Source: a virus
IMG/VR virus record: IMGVR_UViG_3300031857_015617
Coordinates: 16,724 to 80,723 of that record
Reading direction: 5' to 3' (one strand)
Length of the DNA stretch: 64,000 bases
Shown: positions 1 through 8,645 of the stretch, in pieces
How the letters are laid out: the number at the start of each line of letters is the position of its first letter
How positions within the stretch are numbered: the stretch's first letter is position 1
Made by a program: the position numbers and the translations under genes
Notes under the pieces: model-generated
Database searches by the model: none
Told to the model about the DNA's origin: nothing
The model's input: only the letters and a program-made list of their open reading frames with translations

Positions 1-1
1 A

Positions 2-553
2 AAAGTTTTTGAGAAATATATTAACCATTCGTTAATATCTGGAATTAAACATTTAAACTTTGCTCTTCACGGTCCGGCAAACAAGAAAGGGTCCACCGGG
101 TTTAAGACACTTGAGGATAGAAAAGATGTTGATGGTGAACCAAACCCAAGAATGATTATCCCGTATCCTGAAGGAGTTAAAATTGCGTTATACCCAAATT
201 GTGTTGGGGCGTTCTCCTATTATCACAAATCAGTTCTTGACAAAATTGGTCTTTTTGATCCAATGTTTAAAAACGCTTGGGAACACGTTGAGCATACTTT
301 TCAAGCAATTAAAAATGGGTTCCATCCTCCATTCTGGTATTTTGCGGATATTGAGAATAGTTGGGAGTACCTTACGGATATTCCAAATTCAATTCAGGAA
401 AGTACAATAGCAAGAACTCCGGAGTGGAATGATAACTTTATAAAAGGTACTGAGTGGTATAAGAAAAAACACGGAATTACACCAACAGAAACACCTTTAG
501 TAAACCAAGAAGTTGTAGTTAACAACATCAAATACTTTTACAATAATAGATAA
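2..553 (+). CDS. Glycosyltransferase, C-terminal part (5' end outside window)
   Basis: The frame is open from base 2 without a stop, so the gene starts upstream of the window and at least 183 residues are visible. The Met at base 152 is probably internal. Seen: a stretch ending in GAFSYYHKSVLDKIGLFDP followed by an acidic, aromatic segment (NAWEHVEHTFQAIKNGF), which resembles the acceptor-side half of GT-A glycosyltransferases, where a His/Asp/Glu-rich segment follows the GxxxxxR/K turn. It lies 1 bp before another glycosyltransferase and heads the sugar cluster. The donor sugar and acceptor cannot be inferred. The family assignment is by pattern only. Confidence 0.7.
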   Translation, partial: KVFEKYINHSLISGIKHLNFALHGPANKKGSTGFKTLEDRKDVDGEPNPRMIIPYPEGVKIALYPNCVGAFSYYHKSVLDKIGLFDPMFKNAWEHVEHTFQAIKNGFHPPFWYFADIENSWEYLTDIPNSIQESTIARTPEWNDNFIKGTEWYKKKHGITPTETPLVNQEVVVNNIKYFYNNR

Positions 554-554
554 T

Positions 555-1319
555 ATGATAGATTTTAAAGATGTTACTTTCATTATCCCAATAAGATTTG
601 ATAGTGAAGACAGAAAAAGAAATTTTAAAATTACAATTGGGTTTTTAGAAAAAACATTTGATACCAACATTATTGTGATGGAATCGGATAAAGAATCAAA
701 TGAAGAGTTTGTTAAATCTGTTTCTAATAAAGTACTCTACTTATTTGAACAAACTGAAGACACTTTATTTCACAGAACTAGAATGTTAAATGTTATGACA
801 AAAATGTCAAAGACAAATATTGTTGTTAATTATGATGTTGATGTTTTGTTTAAACCAGATCAATATATTGCAGCCCGGTTTGCACTTAATACCGGTATTG
901 ATTTTGCATTTCCATATTCCGGAAAATTCTATGACATCCCACCAAAGTATTTTCAGAACGTTGAGTCAAACAATTTTGATACAATAAATTTAAATGAATG
1001 TACGTTATTTAACCCAAACTCACTTGGTGGTGCAATATTCTTTAATAAAGATGCATACACAAAAATTGGTCTTGAGAATGAGAATTTTATATCCTGGGGA
1101 CACGAGGACTGGGAAAGAATTGGAAGAATTGAAAAGATGGGATATGGTATTTATAGGGTTGATGGTGTGTTATATCATCTAACACATCATCGGACACATA
1201 ATAGCTCTGGATCAAACCCAATGTACGCCCACAATGGTAATGAGTATAATAGAATTATGTCAATGAATAAAGAACAATTAACAGAACATATAAAAACTTG
1301 GAATTGGATTAATGATTAG
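555..1319 (+). CDS. GT7-like galactosyltransferase-type glycosyltransferase
   Basis: This 254-residue protein has a GT-A layout. VNYDVDVLF near residue 95 is the DxD-type metal and nucleotide-sugar site. The C-terminal half carries GGAIFFNKDAYTKIGL followed by NFISWGHEDWERIGRI, the motif pair of the Glyco_transf_7C (beta-1,4-galactosyltransferase C-terminal) family. It lacks a signal peptide or membrane anchor, so it should act in the cytoplasm. The end overlaps the next gene by 8 bp, suggesting translational coupling. The sugar specificity of phage members is unknown. Confidence 0.8.
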   Translation: MIDFKDVTFIIPIRFDSEDRKRNFKITIGFLEKTFDTNIIVMESDKESNEEFVKSVSNKVLYLFEQTEDTLFHRTRMLNVMTKMSKTNIVVNYDVDVLFKPDQYIAARFALNTGIDFAFPYSGKFYDIPPKYFQNVESNNFDTINLNECTLFNPNSLGGAIFFNKDAYTKIGLENENFISWGHEDWERIGRIEKMGYGIYRVDGVLYHLTHHRTHNSSGSNPMYAHNGNEYNRIMSMNKEQLTEHIKTWNWIND

Positions 1320-2079
1320 TGTTAGTTTAGCTGGTGGTCTTGGTAATTATATGTTTCAGATTGCTGCAGCGTATTCGTTAGCAATTAATAACAATGACAA
1401 ATTAATACTTGACGAACAAAGAAGTGTTACCGTCCACAAAGGGATTTCTAACTACAAAAATAATATTTTTAGAAATCTTGAGTTTGACCAGGTAATTTAT
1501 AATGGTCTTTACCAAGAACCATATTTTCATTATAAAGAAATTAATTATCGCCCAAATATCTTATTATCCGGGTATTTCCAAAGTGAAAAATATTTTTTTA
1601 AAAATAGAAATGAGATATTAAATTTATTTTCTATTGATGAGTTGAGTGAAAAAATAATAAAGGAAAAATATAAAGACGTTAATTTTGAAAATAGTTGCTC
1701 ACTACACGTAAGAAGGGGTGACTACTTAAAGTATCCTGGAATTCATCCTACTTGTGATTTAAAATATTATCAAAATTCTATTGACATTATAGACTCTGAA
1801 AATATATTAATTTTTTCAGATGATCTTGATTGGTGTAAGGAAAATTTAACCTTTGAAAATAAAAATCTGGTTTTTATTGATGGTAATCAAGATTACATAG
1901 ATTTATACTTAATGTCTTTATGTAAAAATAATATAATTGCAAACTCAACATTTTCTTGGTGGGGAGCTTGGTTAAACAATAATGAAAATAAAAAAGTTTT
2001 TGCACCTAAAGTTTGGTTTGGGACAAATACTAACCATAATACAGAGGATTTAATACCAGAAAGATGGGAAAGAATATAA
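1312..2079 (+). CDS. Alpha-1,2-fucosyltransferase family (GT11)
   Basis: This 255-residue protein starts with the GT11 signature SLAGGLGNYMFQIAAAYSLA. It carries HVRRGDY at residues 132-138 (the GDP-fucose-binding arginine motif HxRRxDY), FSDDLDWC near 168-175 and NSTFSWWGAWL at 211-221. All conserved blocks of the family are present and the length is normal. GT11 enzymes transfer L-fucose, and some transfer L-colitose, from GDP-sugars with alpha-1,2 linkage. The genes at 4837-7868 could make such a donor. The gene overlaps both neighbours by 8 and 16 bp. Confidence 0.92.
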   Translation: MISVSLAGGLGNYMFQIAAAYSLAINNNDKLILDEQRSVTVHKGISNYKNNIFRNLEFDQVIYNGLYQEPYFHYKEINYRPNILLSGYFQSEKYFFKNRNEILNLFSIDELSEKIIKEKYKDVNFENSCSLHVRRGDYLKYPGIHPTCDLKYYQNSIDIIDSENILIFSDDLDWCKENLTFENKNLVFIDGNQDYIDLYLMSLCKNNIIANSTFSWWGAWLNNNENKKVFAPKVWFGTNTNHNTEDLIPERWERI

Positions 2080-2816
2080 AAGTAATAACACTTGGGACAC
2101 TCCATAACGAGCTTTTTTTTGATAAAAAAGTTTCAATATCTTTTGATACAATAGCAAATACTTTAGACGCTGATTTAAATGTTCTAGTGCAGATTGAGCC
2201 ACCATCAATTATGAATACAACACAAGCAATAATAAACAACCAAAATAAATTTAATGTAATTTTTACTTGGAATAAGGATATACTTAATAAGTGTTCAAAT
2301 AGCGTTTTATTCCCATTTGGTTCCTGCTGGATTAAGAATGAAGATCGGAAAATACACGAAAAAACAAAAGAAACTTCAATCATAGCATCAGTTAAACGTA
2401 AAACAATTGGACATAACTTAAGACACAACATTATACAAAGTAATCTTATTGAATTAGATTTATTTGGTAATGGTTATAACCCAATTGAAAATAAAATTAC
2501 AGCGCTTAAAGATTATAGATTTTCACTTATTATTGAAAATGAAAAAATGGATAACTGGTTTACAGAAAAAATTATTGATTGTTTAGTTACTGGTACAATA
2601 CCAATTTACTGGGGATGTCCAAACATAGGTGACTATTTTGATACTAGGGGTTTTATAATTATAGAATCTATTGAAGATTTGGCAACTAAGAAAAATATGT
2701 TAAATGATGCAACATATTTTGAGATGTTACCATATATTAAAACTAATTTTGAGTTAGCAAAAAATTATACTGATTTTTGGTCAAGACTTGAGGGAAAAAT
2801 AAAACTTTTAATATAG
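2064..2816 (+). CDS. Alpha-1,3/4-fucosyltransferase-like protein (GT10)
   Basis: This 250-residue protein contains, from about residue 151, YRFSLIIENEKMDNWFTEK and then IDCLVTGTIPIYWGCPNIGDYF. This is the conserved nucleotide-binding block of GT10 fucosyltransferases (F-x-ENS/E...TEK...A/G-x-PIYxG). GT10 enzymes use GDP-L-fucose. Together with the GT11 gene just upstream (16-bp overlap) this makes two GDP-fucose- or GDP-colitose-type transferases in one operon. The N-terminal acceptor domain is short and divergent, so the acceptor is unknown. Confidence 0.85.
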   Translation: MGKNIKVITLGTLHNELFFDKKVSISFDTIANTLDADLNVLVQIEPPSIMNTTQAIINNQNKFNVIFTWNKDILNKCSNSVLFPFGSCWIKNEDRKIHEKTKETSIIASVKRKTIGHNLRHNIIQSNLIELDLFGNGYNPIENKITALKDYRFSLIIENEKMDNWFTEKIIDCLVTGTIPIYWGCPNIGDYFDTRGFIIIESIEDLATKKNMLNDATYFEMLPYIKTNFELAKNYTDFWSRLEGKIKLLI

Positions 2817-2913
2817 ATTAAATATGAATTTATCTGACGACACTGTTCCTATTAAGTAGGAAGACCACTTAAAAGATTGTATAAAAAAGGTTTAAAATTT
2901 AATATTAAAGTAT
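2817..2913 (+). other. Short intergenic gap with possible remnant coding sequence
   Basis: This 97-bp gap is unusual in a cluster where genes otherwise overlap. An ATG at 2824 opens 11 codons (MNLSDDTVPIK) ending in TAG. The downstream sequence, shifted by one frame, reads RLYKKGLKFNIKVYE. It may be a remnant of a deleted gene or chance. No promoter or hairpin is evident. Confidence 0.2.
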
Positions 2914-3606
2914 ATGAAGTTTTCAATAGTAATACCAACCTGGGAACAATATGGGTACGGTGTAAAATTCTTAAAACAACTATTAACATCTATTGGTACA
3001 CAAACATATAATGATTTTGAAATTATAATTTCAGATCATAGTATAAATTCTGAAATTAGGGACTTGTGTTTATTGTTTAAAGATTTAAATATTATCTACG
3101 TTAGAAACGAAAAAAATAGAGGTAATAGTCCGGCTAATTTGAATAATGGGTTAAAGCTAGCTAATGGTGAAATTATAAAGATAATGTTTCAGGATGATTT
3201 TTTTATTAACAATGATTCTCTAAATTTAATTTATAATTTTTTTAACGAGAATTCTTGTAATTGGTTGGTCAATGGTTGTTGCCACACGAAAGATGGTATT
3301 AACTATGAAAGATATATGATACCATCTTGGAATGATGAAATATTATACGGTGTCAATACAATAAGTTCACCATCTGTGTTGTCATTTATTAATGATGATA
3401 TCTTATTTTTTGACGAGAACCTAACAATGTTAATGGATTGTGATTATTACTATTCTCTTTATGCGCGATATGGTTTACCTTGTGTATTACCAGATTATCT
3501 TATTACAAATAGAATGCATAAACACCAAATAAGTAGTCTATATAATAAAAACTTAAATGACGAAATAAACTTAGTTAAAAATAAAAATTATGAATTTAGA
3601 AAATGA
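2914..3606 (+). CDS. Family 2 glycosyltransferase
   Basis: This 230-residue protein starts with the classic GT2 GT-A opening, MKFSIVIPTWEQYGYGVKFL. It continues with a TQTYNDFEIIISDHS strand, then NRGNSPANLNNGLKLANGEIIKIMFQDDFF, which carries the acidic metal site (QDDFF around residues 92-96). It is a soluble single-domain enzyme of about the usual length for this catalytic domain. The end overlaps the following methyltransferase if that gene starts at 3590. The sugar is unknown. Confidence 0.85.
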   Translation: MKFSIVIPTWEQYGYGVKFLKQLLTSIGTQTYNDFEIIISDHSINSEIRDLCLLFKDLNIIYVRNEKNRGNSPANLNNGLKLANGEIIKIMFQDDFFINNDSLNLIYNFFNENSCNWLVNGCCHTKDGINYERYMIPSWNDEILYGVNTISSPSVLSFINDDILFFDENLTMLMDCDYYYSLYARYGLPCVLPDYLITNRMHKHQISSLYNKNLNDEINLVKNKNYEFRK

Positions 3607-4228
3607 TGGAGAAAGAATGGACATTAATTATTATAATATGAATTATAATAATTTTAACATATACCAAAAGTCACATTATAAAAGATACGAGATGGCTAAA
3701 ACACAAGTCAAAGAAAATTATGTTGTTGGTGATATGGCATGTGGTTCCGGATACGGAAGTTTAATGTTATCAGAAATAAGTAAGGAGGTTTATGGTGTTG
3801 ACATTGATCAAATAACAATTGACGAAATAACAAAAAGATATGAAAATGAAAAAAAAGTAAAATTTTATAAAAATAATTTACTTGATATTGATTTTGAAAA
3901 TAAATTTGATTTAATTGTCTCTTTTGAGACTGTTGAACATTTTGATGAACCTGATATTGAAAGGTTAATGTTTAATTTTCATAAAGCTTTAAAGTCTGGC
4001 GGGACGATAATCTTCTCAACACCCTATAATCAACCTAAAACACCAGCTTCAATGAAGTGGCATAGAACTTTTTATATTGTTGAGGATAAGATGAATGAAC
4101 TACTAAATGGTTATTTTGAAATTGAGAAGATTTGGTACCAAGATTATCAAACTCACGACTTAAAAGAAAATATTGATACTAAAGATTTTATTATCTGTAA
4201 AGCAAAAAAATTAGATAAAAATGGATAA
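3590..4228 (+). CDS. Class I SAM-dependent methyltransferase
   Basis: This 212-residue protein has motif I VGDMACGSGYGSLML and the acidic end of beta-2 at VYGVDIDQITI. Further on are FDLIVSFETVEHFDEP (motif IV region with the typical VEH) and LKSGGTIIFSTP. This is a standard Rossmann-fold methyltransferase such as those that modify sugars or O-antigen ends. The ATG at 3590 overlaps the previous gene by 17 bp. An in-frame ATG at 3617 is an equally good start and would remove the overlap. The target is unknown, though the neighbours point to a sugar. Confidence 0.85.
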   Translation: MNLENDGERMDINYYNMNYNNFNIYQKSHYKRYEMAKTQVKENYVVGDMACGSGYGSLMLSEISKEVYGVDIDQITIDEITKRYENEKKVKFYKNNLLDIDFENKFDLIVSFETVEHFDEPDIERLMFNFHKALKSGGTIIFSTPYNQPKTPASMKWHRTFYIVEDKMNELLNGYFEIEKIWYQDYQTHDLKENIDTKDFIICKAKKLDKNG

Positions 4229-4835
4229 TACGGTTAATTTTAATCTCCAAACTATATGTGACGGACATCATAAAGTAACATATAGGGGTGTAAAAGCGAT
4301 AAGGTGTCCTTTTGATTATGTGTTGTACCAAATGATAATATCAAAAGTAAAACCAGATTTAATAATAGAAATTGGGACAAATGCTGGTGGTGGATCATTG
4401 TATCTATCTGATTTACAGCAATTAAATGGATATGGTATTGTACATACAATTGACATTGTTGATATGGTGACAAATGAATTAGTTTTAAATAATAAAAATA
4501 TAAAAAGATTTTTAGGTGGTTATGAGTCTTACGACTTAAATAACACATCTGGATTTAAAAATATATTGGTAATTGATGACGGTTCACATACCTACCAGGA
4601 CGTTAAGAAAAGTTTATTGATGTTTAACCATTTAGTTACTAAAGGTTCTTACTTTATTGTTGAGGATGGTGTCTTAAATGAACTAGGATACAAAGATTAT
4701 GGTGGTGGTCCTCTTAAAGCTATTGATGAATTTTTGACAAATAATACCGGGTATGAGATAGACAGAGAAATTTGTGATTTTTTTGGTAAAAATGCAACAT
4801 TTAATATTAACGGATTTTTAAAAAAAATTAATTAA
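4221..4835 (+). CDS. Cephalosporin-hydroxylase-like (CmcI-type) methyltransferase
   Basis: This 204-residue protein has LIIEIGTNAGGGSLYLSDL (SAM-binding glycine loop), HTIDIVDMV and ILVIDDGSHTYQDVKKSL. It continues with GSYFIVEDGVLNELGYKDYG and a GGGPLKAIDEFL stretch. This order matches the CmcI / rhamnosyl O-methyltransferase group, named after cephalosporin hydroxylase but largely sugar O-methyltransferases. It overlaps the previous methyltransferase by 8 bp, so two consecutive sugar-methylating enzymes are likely. The substrate is inferred from context only. Confidence 0.75.
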   Translation: MDNTVNFNLQTICDGHHKVTYRGVKAIRCPFDYVLYQMIISKVKPDLIIEIGTNAGGGSLYLSDLQQLNGYGIVHTIDIVDMVTNELVLNNKNIKRFLGGYESYDLNNTSGFKNILVIDDGSHTYQDVKKSLLMFNHLVTKGSYFIVEDGVLNELGYKDYGGGPLKAIDEFLTNNTGYEIDREICDFFGKNATFNINGFLKKIN

Positions 4836-4836
4836 T

Positions 4837-5751
4837 ATGGTCAAAATAATAGTTACCGGAGGATCTGGCTTGGTCGGAAAAAGTTTACGTAAATTCTTAC
4901 CTAACGCAGTATATCTATCTTCAAAAGATTATGACTTAACAACAGAAAATGGTGTTAGAACTATGTATTTATCACAAAAACCAGATGTTGTTGTTCATTT
5001 AGCGGCAAAGGTTGGTGGTATATTAGACAATATTAATAAACCGGCTGAGTATTACACAGATAATGTATTAATGAATACACTTCTTATTGATTACGCAAGA
5101 AAAACAAATACAAAAAGATTTATTGGGGTACTAAGTACGTGTATATTTCCGGATGTTATGGAATCCTACCCAATGAAAGAAAATGATTTGCACTCTGGTC
5201 CACCAACAATAACAAACTTTTCTTATGGGTACGCCAAAAGAAGTATGGCTGTCCAAATTGATTCATATAATAAACAATATGGAACAAAATACCAATATCT
5301 GACACCTTGTAATTTATATGGTTTAGGTGATAAAGATCACGAATCAAATAGTCATTTTATCACAGCATTAGTTAAAAAAATTTTTGACGCAAAAGAAAAT
5401 AATGAAAATACAATAACATTATTTGGTGATGGCACACCATTAAGACAATTTATGTATGCCGACGATTTTGCTAAAATTATTTATGATGTTATATCAAATG
5501 ATATTTACGATAGTTTTAATGTCGCGGGTAATGAGAATTTAACAATCAAAGAAATGGCCGAAATAGCGTTAAAAGCTTGTGATGCCGAAAATATAGAAAT
5601 TAAATGGGATTTATCTAAACCAAATGGTCAACATAGAAAGGATGTTTGTATTGATAAACTAAAATATTTACTACCAGATTTTAATCCGTTATCATTGTCT
5701 GAAGGAATAAAATTAGTTTATAAAAGTTATTATGATAAAATTAGTAAATGA
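4837..5751 (+). CDS. GDP-4-keto-sugar epimerase/reductase (Fcl or ColC type)
   Basis: This 304-residue short-chain dehydrogenase/reductase has the Rossmann motif VTGGSGLVGKS at residues 6-16. It also has STCIFP at 100-105 with the conserved Ser and Cys, SYGYAK (Tyr130, Lys134), and SNSHFI with His173. This is the catalytic set of GDP-L-fucose synthase. In E. coli O55 the close homologue ColC makes GDP-L-colitose from the ColD product. Because the next gene is ColD-like, either product is possible. It overlaps that gene by 20 bp and would supply donors for the GT11 and GT10 genes upstream. Confidence 0.88.
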   Translation: MVKIIVTGGSGLVGKSLRKFLPNAVYLSSKDYDLTTENGVRTMYLSQKPDVVVHLAAKVGGILDNINKPAEYYTDNVLMNTLLIDYARKTNTKRFIGVLSTCIFPDVMESYPMKENDLHSGPPTITNFSYGYAKRSMAVQIDSYNKQYGTKYQYLTPCNLYGLGDKDHESNSHFITALVKKIFDAKENNENTITLFGDGTPLRQFMYADDFAKIIYDVISNDIYDSFNVAGNENLTIKEMAEIALKACDAENIEIKWDLSKPNGQHRKDVCIDKLKYLLPDFNPLSLSEGIKLVYKSYYDKISK

Positions 5752-6883
5752 CACAATAGATAAAGGTGATATTGAAGCTCTAGTTGATTGGTTGTCACAG
5801 GATGAAATACCGAGATTAACAAAAGGTGATTTAACTATCCAGTTAGAAACCCTTTGGGCGAAAAAAATTGGGACAAAATATTCTGTTTTTGTTAATTCTG
5901 GATCATCATCAATTTTACTAACACTTGCGGTATTAAAACATACAAATAAACTTAAAAATCAAAAAGTTGTTATACCAGGTTTAAGTTGGGCTACCGACGT
6001 TAGTTCTCCAATGTTATTGGGTATGGAACCAATTATGTGTGATTGTAACTTATATGATTTATCTTGTGATATAAATCATTTAGAAGAAATTTTTAAGAAA
6101 GAAACTCCATCTGTTTTTATATTAGTTTCACCACTTGGTTTGGTCCCAGATATGGATAAAATAATTTATTTATGTAAAAAATATGATGTTATACTTTTGG
6201 AAGACGTGTGCGAAAGTATGGGGTCAAAATATAAAGATAATTATCTAGGGTCTTTTGGGTTTGCTTCTTTTTTTTCAATGTATTTTGGGCATCACTTAAG
6301 TACGATTGAGGGTGGTTTTATAAATACAAATGATGAGGATTTTTACCACGCATTATTAATGATGCGTAGTCACGGATGGGATAGGGACTTACCGGTTGAG
6401 AAACAAAATGAATTAAGAGAAAAATATAATGTAAGTAATTTTGATTCTTTATATAATTTTTATTTACCCGGGTTTAATCTTAGGTCAACAGATTTACAGG
6501 CTTTTATTGGGTTACGAGCCATCCAAAAATTAGATGGTTACACCAAAAAAAGAAATGACAATTTTTCTGAGTATATGTCAAATATAAAAAATAATGAAAT
6601 TAACATTAAAATAGATGAAGATAATTTTATATCCAATTTTGCTTATCCAATTGTAAGTAAAAATAAAACAAAAATTATTGAAGAACTTATTAAAAATGAA
6701 ATTGAGGTTCGTCCATTAATCGCTGGTAATATGTCAAAAAAACCAATGTGGTATGAGAATTATGGTTTTCTTGATTTACCTAATTGTGAAAAAATTAACG
6801 AGTTTGGATTTTATGTACCGAACCACCAGAATTTAAAACTAGAAGAAATAAAAAAGATTTGTAAAATAATTAATAATGGGTAA
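5732..6883 (+). CDS. PLP-dependent sugar 3-dehydratase (ColD-like, DegT/AHBA family)
   Basis: This 383-residue fold-type I PLP protein has VNSGSSSILLTLA near residues 54-66 (phosphate site) and ILLEDVCESMG at 154-164. In place of the usual catalytic lysine it has FGHHLSTIEGG at 185-195. His187 falls where aminotransferases carry Lys. In GDP-4-keto-6-deoxymannose 3-dehydratase (ColD) the equivalent residue is His188, and from memory the surrounding blocks (ESMG, HGWxRxLP, PGxNxR, IExRP) also match ColD. The likely role is C3 deoxygenation on the way to GDP-L-colitose. No CxxC iron-sulfur signature of the CDP-type dehydratases was seen. The start overlaps the previous gene. Confidence 0.85.
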   Translation: MIKLVNDTIDKGDIEALVDWLSQDEIPRLTKGDLTIQLETLWAKKIGTKYSVFVNSGSSSILLTLAVLKHTNKLKNQKVVIPGLSWATDVSSPMLLGMEPIMCDCNLYDLSCDINHLEEIFKKETPSVFILVSPLGLVPDMDKIIYLCKKYDVILLEDVCESMGSKYKDNYLGSFGFASFFSMYFGHHLSTIEGGFINTNDEDFYHALLMMRSHGWDRDLPVEKQNELREKYNVSNFDSLYNFYLPGFNLRSTDLQAFIGLRAIQKLDGYTKKRNDNFSEYMSNIKNNEINIKIDEDNFISNFAYPIVSKNKTKIIEELIKNEIEVRPLIAGNMSKKPMWYENYGFLDLPNCEKINEFGFYVPNHQNLKLEEIKKICKIINNG

Positions 6884-7868
6884 AAAAATTGCATTAATAA
6901 CTGGGATTAACGGTCAAGACGGTTCATACTTGGCCGAATTTTTATTAGATAAAGATTACGAGGTTTGGGGTATTGTGAAAAGAAATTCAGTTTCTGAAAC
7001 ACAATCATTAAGAATTAATCATATTTTTGACAGAATTAATTTGGAGTACGCAGATCTTACCGATATGGCGTCATTAATTAGGGTTTTACAAAAAGTCCAG
7101 CCAGATGAAATATATAATTTGGCGGCACAATCACACGTAAGGATTTCATTTGATCAACCAATCTATACGGCAAACGCAACCGGTCTTGGTGTTTTAAACT
7201 TACTTGAAGCAGTAAGGATGGTATCGTCGCATTCAAAAATATATCAAGCATCATCATCCGAAATGTTTGGTAATATGATTGATGAGGACGGGTATCAAAG
7301 AGAAACAACTCCAATGAATCCTGTATCACCATATGGTTGTGCTAAAGTATTTTCATATAATATTTGTAGAAATTATAGAAATTCTTATGATATGAAAATA
7401 TGGAATGGGATTTTATTTAATCACGAATCACCAAGACGAGGAACAAACTTTGTAACAAATAAAGTGGTTAAGGCTGCTGTCAGAATTAGTCTTGGTTTAC
7501 AAAATGAATTACATTTAGGTAATCTTGACGCAACCAGAGATTGGGGTCACGCCAAGGATTATGTTAAGGCTATGTGGATGATGTTACAAGCAGATAAACC
7601 TAATGATTATGTTTGTTCCACAGGTATTTCACATTCTGTTAAAGACCTCTGTGAATACACCTTTTCTAAATTGGGGTTGGATTTTAGAGATTATGTTATT
7701 ATAGATGAAAAACATTTTAGACCTGAAGAATTATATAACTTAAAAGGTGACTCAACAAAATTAAGAAAAGACCTTAATTGGGTTCCTGAATACACTTTTG
7801 AAACTATGTTAGATGAGATGATTGGATATTGGTTAGATTATTATGGAACCACAAAACCAAACTATTGA
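6876..7868 (+). CDS. gmd: GDP-mannose 4,6-dehydratase
   Basis: This 330-residue protein has the extended SDR cofactor motif ALITGINGQDGSYLAEFLL at the N-terminus, IYNLAAQSHVRISFDQP and SSSEMFG. It also has the catalytic YGCAK and NHESPRRGTNFVT, all diagnostic for Gmd. It converts GDP-D-mannose to GDP-4-keto-6-deoxy-D-mannose, the common precursor of GDP-fucose, GDP-colitose and GDP-perosamine. The length is slightly below bacterial Gmd (about 350-370). It overlaps the ColD-like gene by 8 bp. It is the last gene of the sugar cluster, with a 39-bp gap before phoH. Confidence 0.93.
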   Translation: MGKKIALITGINGQDGSYLAEFLLDKDYEVWGIVKRNSVSETQSLRINHIFDRINLEYADLTDMASLIRVLQKVQPDEIYNLAAQSHVRISFDQPIYTANATGLGVLNLLEAVRMVSSHSKIYQASSSEMFGNMIDEDGYQRETTPMNPVSPYGCAKVFSYNICRNYRNSYDMKIWNGILFNHESPRRGTNFVTNKVVKAAVRISLGLQNELHLGNLDATRDWGHAKDYVKAMWMMLQADKPNDYVCSTGISHSVKDLCEYTFSKLGLDFRDYVIIDEKHFRPEELYNLKGDSTKLRKDLNWVPEYTFETMLDEMIGYWLDYYGTTKPNY

Positions 7869-7907
7869 GTATTTCCAAAACAATTATACTATTATAAGAA
7901 AATAAAT

Positions 7908-8645
7908 ATGACAAGAAAGAAAACCCCATTACCCACTGAAGAACAGGAGGTCAAACCATTTTCTAAAAAAGAGTTTATCAACTCGGTAGTTAAGAGAAAA
8001 CAAAAAAATAAATTTCTATCCCCAAACCAGGAAGAATATTATAATATCCTAAAACAAAGTGAAATAACTATTTGTTCAGGACCTGCCGGTGTTGGTAAAT
8101 CTTTTATTGCAATGAAGGCCGCTGTTGATTTACTTATGGACCCAACGAATTCATATGAAAAAATAATCATTGTTCGTCCGGCAGTTGAGGCCGAAGAAAA
8201 ACTTGGAGCCCTCCCTGGAAATCTTGAGGAAAAATTAGACCCTTATATTTTCCCATCTTACTACTTACTTAATAAAATAATTGGTAAGGAAGCTAGAGAA
8301 AAATTAAAGGAGACCGAAATCATTGAGGTGTTTGCTCTTGCTTATATGAGGGGTATGAATATAGATAATTCAATTTTAATTTTTGAGGAAGCTCAAAACT
8401 CAACACCAAATCAAATGAAATTATTATTAACAAGAATTGGTTTTAATAGTAAATTCTTTATTTCTGGTGATCTTGAGCAGACAGATAGGTATAAAGATAA
8501 AAGACAATCTGGACTTTACGATGCTCTACAAAGATTTCAAAATGTAAGTAATATTGGGGTTTACGATTTTAAAAATGCGAAAAATGTAAGAAACCCATTA
8601 ATTAGTAAAATTCTTGAGAAATACGATGAAGAGAATAGGAATTGA
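7908..8645 (+). CDS. phoH: PhoH-like ATPase
   Basis: This 245-residue P-loop protein has Walker A GPAGVGKSFIAMKAA and then IIVRPAVEAEEKLGALPGNLEEKL, a hallmark of PhoH. AYMRGMNIDNSILIFEEAQN (Walker B) and FISGDLEQTDR follow. These define the PhoH domain, a putative RNA-helicase-like ATPase that is very common in marine and freshwater T4-like phages. A basic N-terminal tail of about 40 residues precedes it. The next gene starts inside its 3' end. The biological role in phages is not settled. Confidence 0.93.
   Translation: MTRKKTPLPTEEQEVKPFSKKEFINSVVKRKQKNKFLSPNQEEYYNILKQSEITICSGPAGVGKSFIAMKAAVDLLMDPTNSYEKIIIVRPAVEAEEKLGALPGNLEEKLDPYIFPSYYLLNKIIGKEAREKLKETEIIEVFALAYMRGMNIDNSILIFEEAQNSTPNQMKLLLTRIGFNSKFFISGDLEQTDRYKDKRQSGLYDALQRFQNVSNIGVYDFKNAKNVRNPLISKILEKYDEENRN

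Noticed and set aside
8614-8625. TTG start for the HAD-like gene
   Set aside because: The ATG at 8626 begins exactly at the first predicted strand, and no other gene here needs a TTG start.
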